This document shows, in pieces, positions 63,199 to 64,000 of a stretch of 64,000 bases of DNA. Source of the DNA: Micromonospora echinospora (GTDB taxonomy: Bacteria; Actinomycetota; Actinomycetes; Mycobacteriales; Micromonosporaceae); contig NZ_LT607413.1 in assembly GCF_900091495.1 (NCBI RefSeq), positions 558,001 through 622,000 on the forward strand, written 5' to 3'. Both the position numbers and the translations under genes were made by a program. Position 1 is the first letter of the stretch. Every line of letters starts with the position of its first letter. The notes beneath the pieces were generated by a model. That model was not told the origin of the DNA. It searched no databases and was given only the letters and a program-made list of their open reading frames with translations.

Positions 63199-64000
63199 TC
63201 AGCGGAAGTGGTCCCACCCGGCGGGGCCGTCCCAGGGCTGGCCGTCGACGGTCACCCCGGCCCCCTCGGCCACCCGGCCGATCGCCCGCCACGGCGGGGG
63301 CAGGGCCACCGCCGGCGGGAAGGTCGCGGCCAGGGCGTGGTCGTCGCCGCCACCGAGGATCCAGCCGTACGGGTCGACGCCGAGCGCCTGGGCGGCGTCG
63401 GCCATCTGCCGGGGCACCTCGAACGCGTCGCGCCGGACGTCGACGGAGACCCCGCTGGCCCGGGCCACGTGCCCGAGGTCGGCCAGCAGCCCGTCCGAGA
63501 CGTCGATCATGGCGGTGGCGCCGAGCCGGGCGGCGTACGGCCCGGCCGGGTACGCCACCTCCGGTCGCCGGTACGCCTCGACCAGCAGTTTCGGCGTCCG
63601 GAAGCCTCGGGACAGCACGGTGTAGCCGGCCGCCGCGTACCCGATCCGCCCGGCCAGGGCGACCACGTCGCCGGGACGGGCGCCGGAGCGGAGCACCGGC
63701 GCCCGGCCACCCAGGTCACCGAGGGCGGTCACCGCGACGGTCAGCGTCGGGCTGGCGGACATGTCACCGCCGACCACTCCCGCCCCGACCTTGGCGGCCT
63801 CGGCGGCCAGCCCGTCGGCGAGCCCCTCCGCCCAGGCCACGTCGAGGTCCGGCGGCACGCAGAGGGCGACCAGCAGGGCGGTCGGGCTGGCCCCCATGGC
63901 CGCGATGTCGGCCAGGTTCGCCGCGGCCGCCCGGTGTCCGACGTCCACCGCGCTCGACCAGTCCCGCCGGAAGTGCCGCCCCTCCACCAGAACGTCGGTG
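63199..64000 (-). CDS. thiL: Thiamine-monophosphate kinase, 5' end beyond window
   Basis: Phosphorylates TMP to TDP, the active cofactor. 267 codons are visible; the N-terminal about 45 residues are outside. Marks: EGRHFRRDWSSAVDVGHRAAAAN, DIAAMGASPTALLVALC, GVVGGDMSASPTLTVAV (GGD), MIDVSDGLLADLGHVARAS and GWILGGGDDHALAATFP. The C-terminus ends WDGPAGWDHFR. Upstream of the sigma factor. Confidence 0.94.
   Translation of the reverse strand, partial: TDVLVEGRHFRRDWSSAVDVGHRAAAANLADIAAMGASPTALLVALCVPPDLDVAWAEGLADGLAAEAAKVGAGVVGGDMSASPTLTVAVTALGDLGGRAPVLRSGARPGDVVALAGRIGYAAAGYTVLSRGFRTPKLLVEAYRRPEVAYPAGPYAARLGATAMIDVSDGLLADLGHVARASGVSVDVRRDAFEVPRQMADAAQALGVDPYGWILGGGDDHALAATFPPAVALPPPWRAIGRVAEGAGVTVDGQPWDGPAGWDHFR

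Overview
The window is about 64 kb of very GC-rich DNA with strong third-position G/C bias, frequent GTG starts and tightly overlapping genes. Gene content and order (rpsB-tsf-pyrH-frr; rpsP-KH-rimM-trmD-rplS-lepB-rnhB; amtB-glnB-glnD-ffh; smc-ftsY; rnc-mutM; a sepIVA-like gene beside coaD) match the chromosomal core of a filamentous actinomycete. I infer Micromonosporaceae (Micromonospora/Salinispora type). I found no tRNA or rRNA genes, no complete insertion sequences, prophage or CRISPR. Most of the window is conserved housekeeping DNA; the novelty lies in small intergenic elements, repeats and a few odd proteins.

Layout. 1-3.2 kb (-): rpsB, tsf, pyrH and partial frr, with a strong hairpin between rpsB and tsf. 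3.5-4.9 kb (-): a membrane-anchored protein with an Asp/Arg/Gly-rich repeat domain. 5.1-8.3 kb (+): yraN-yifB-dprA; then a small hypothetical (-), xerC (+) and a class V aminotransferase (+). 10.8-12.1 kb (-): an M23 peptidase ORF that has lost its expected stop and runs antisense into the aminotransferase; then a methyltransferase (+). 13.1-19.0 kb (-): DUF2469, rnhB, a NUDIX hydrolase, two tandem signal peptidases, rplS, trmD, rimM, KH protein and rpsP. 19.4-25 kb: DUF402 protein, proS, a SpoIIE-type phosphatase, a TetR regulator with a Thr-Pro repeat tail, and an amidohydrolase. 25.2-28.8 kb: a 1188-residue secreted subtilase. 28.8-35.3 kb (-): Uma2-like nuclease, ffh and the amtB-glnB-glnD nitrogen operon.

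35.5-48 kb: TPR protein, phosphotransferase, ftsY, PhoD-like phosphatase, MarR regulator plus MFS efflux pump with twin operators, Usp, DinB-like protein, HAD hydrolase and smc. 48-59 kb: a small coiled-coil protein, a CAP-domain protein, then a (-) run mutM, rnc, plsX, rpmF, DUF177, sepIVA-like, coaD, rsmD, recG and a DAK2/FakA-like protein. 59-64 kb: rpmB, an ATP-grasp protein, a GNAT acetyltransferase, a membrane protein overlapping an ECF sigma factor, and partial thiL.

The genes cover ribosome synthesis and maturation, SRP targeting (ffh, ftsY, lepB), nitrogen sensing, chromosome handling (smc, xerC), DNA repair and recombination (recG, mutM, rnhB, dprA) and envelope precursors (plsX, coaD). 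The best regulatory observation is a GlnR-type box 91 bp upstream of amtB. Several repeats and palindromes sit exactly at gene ends: a 22-bp tandem array, two copies of an interspersed palindromic element, and a 121-bp element with 19-bp inverted ends that contain the stop codons of two convergent genes.
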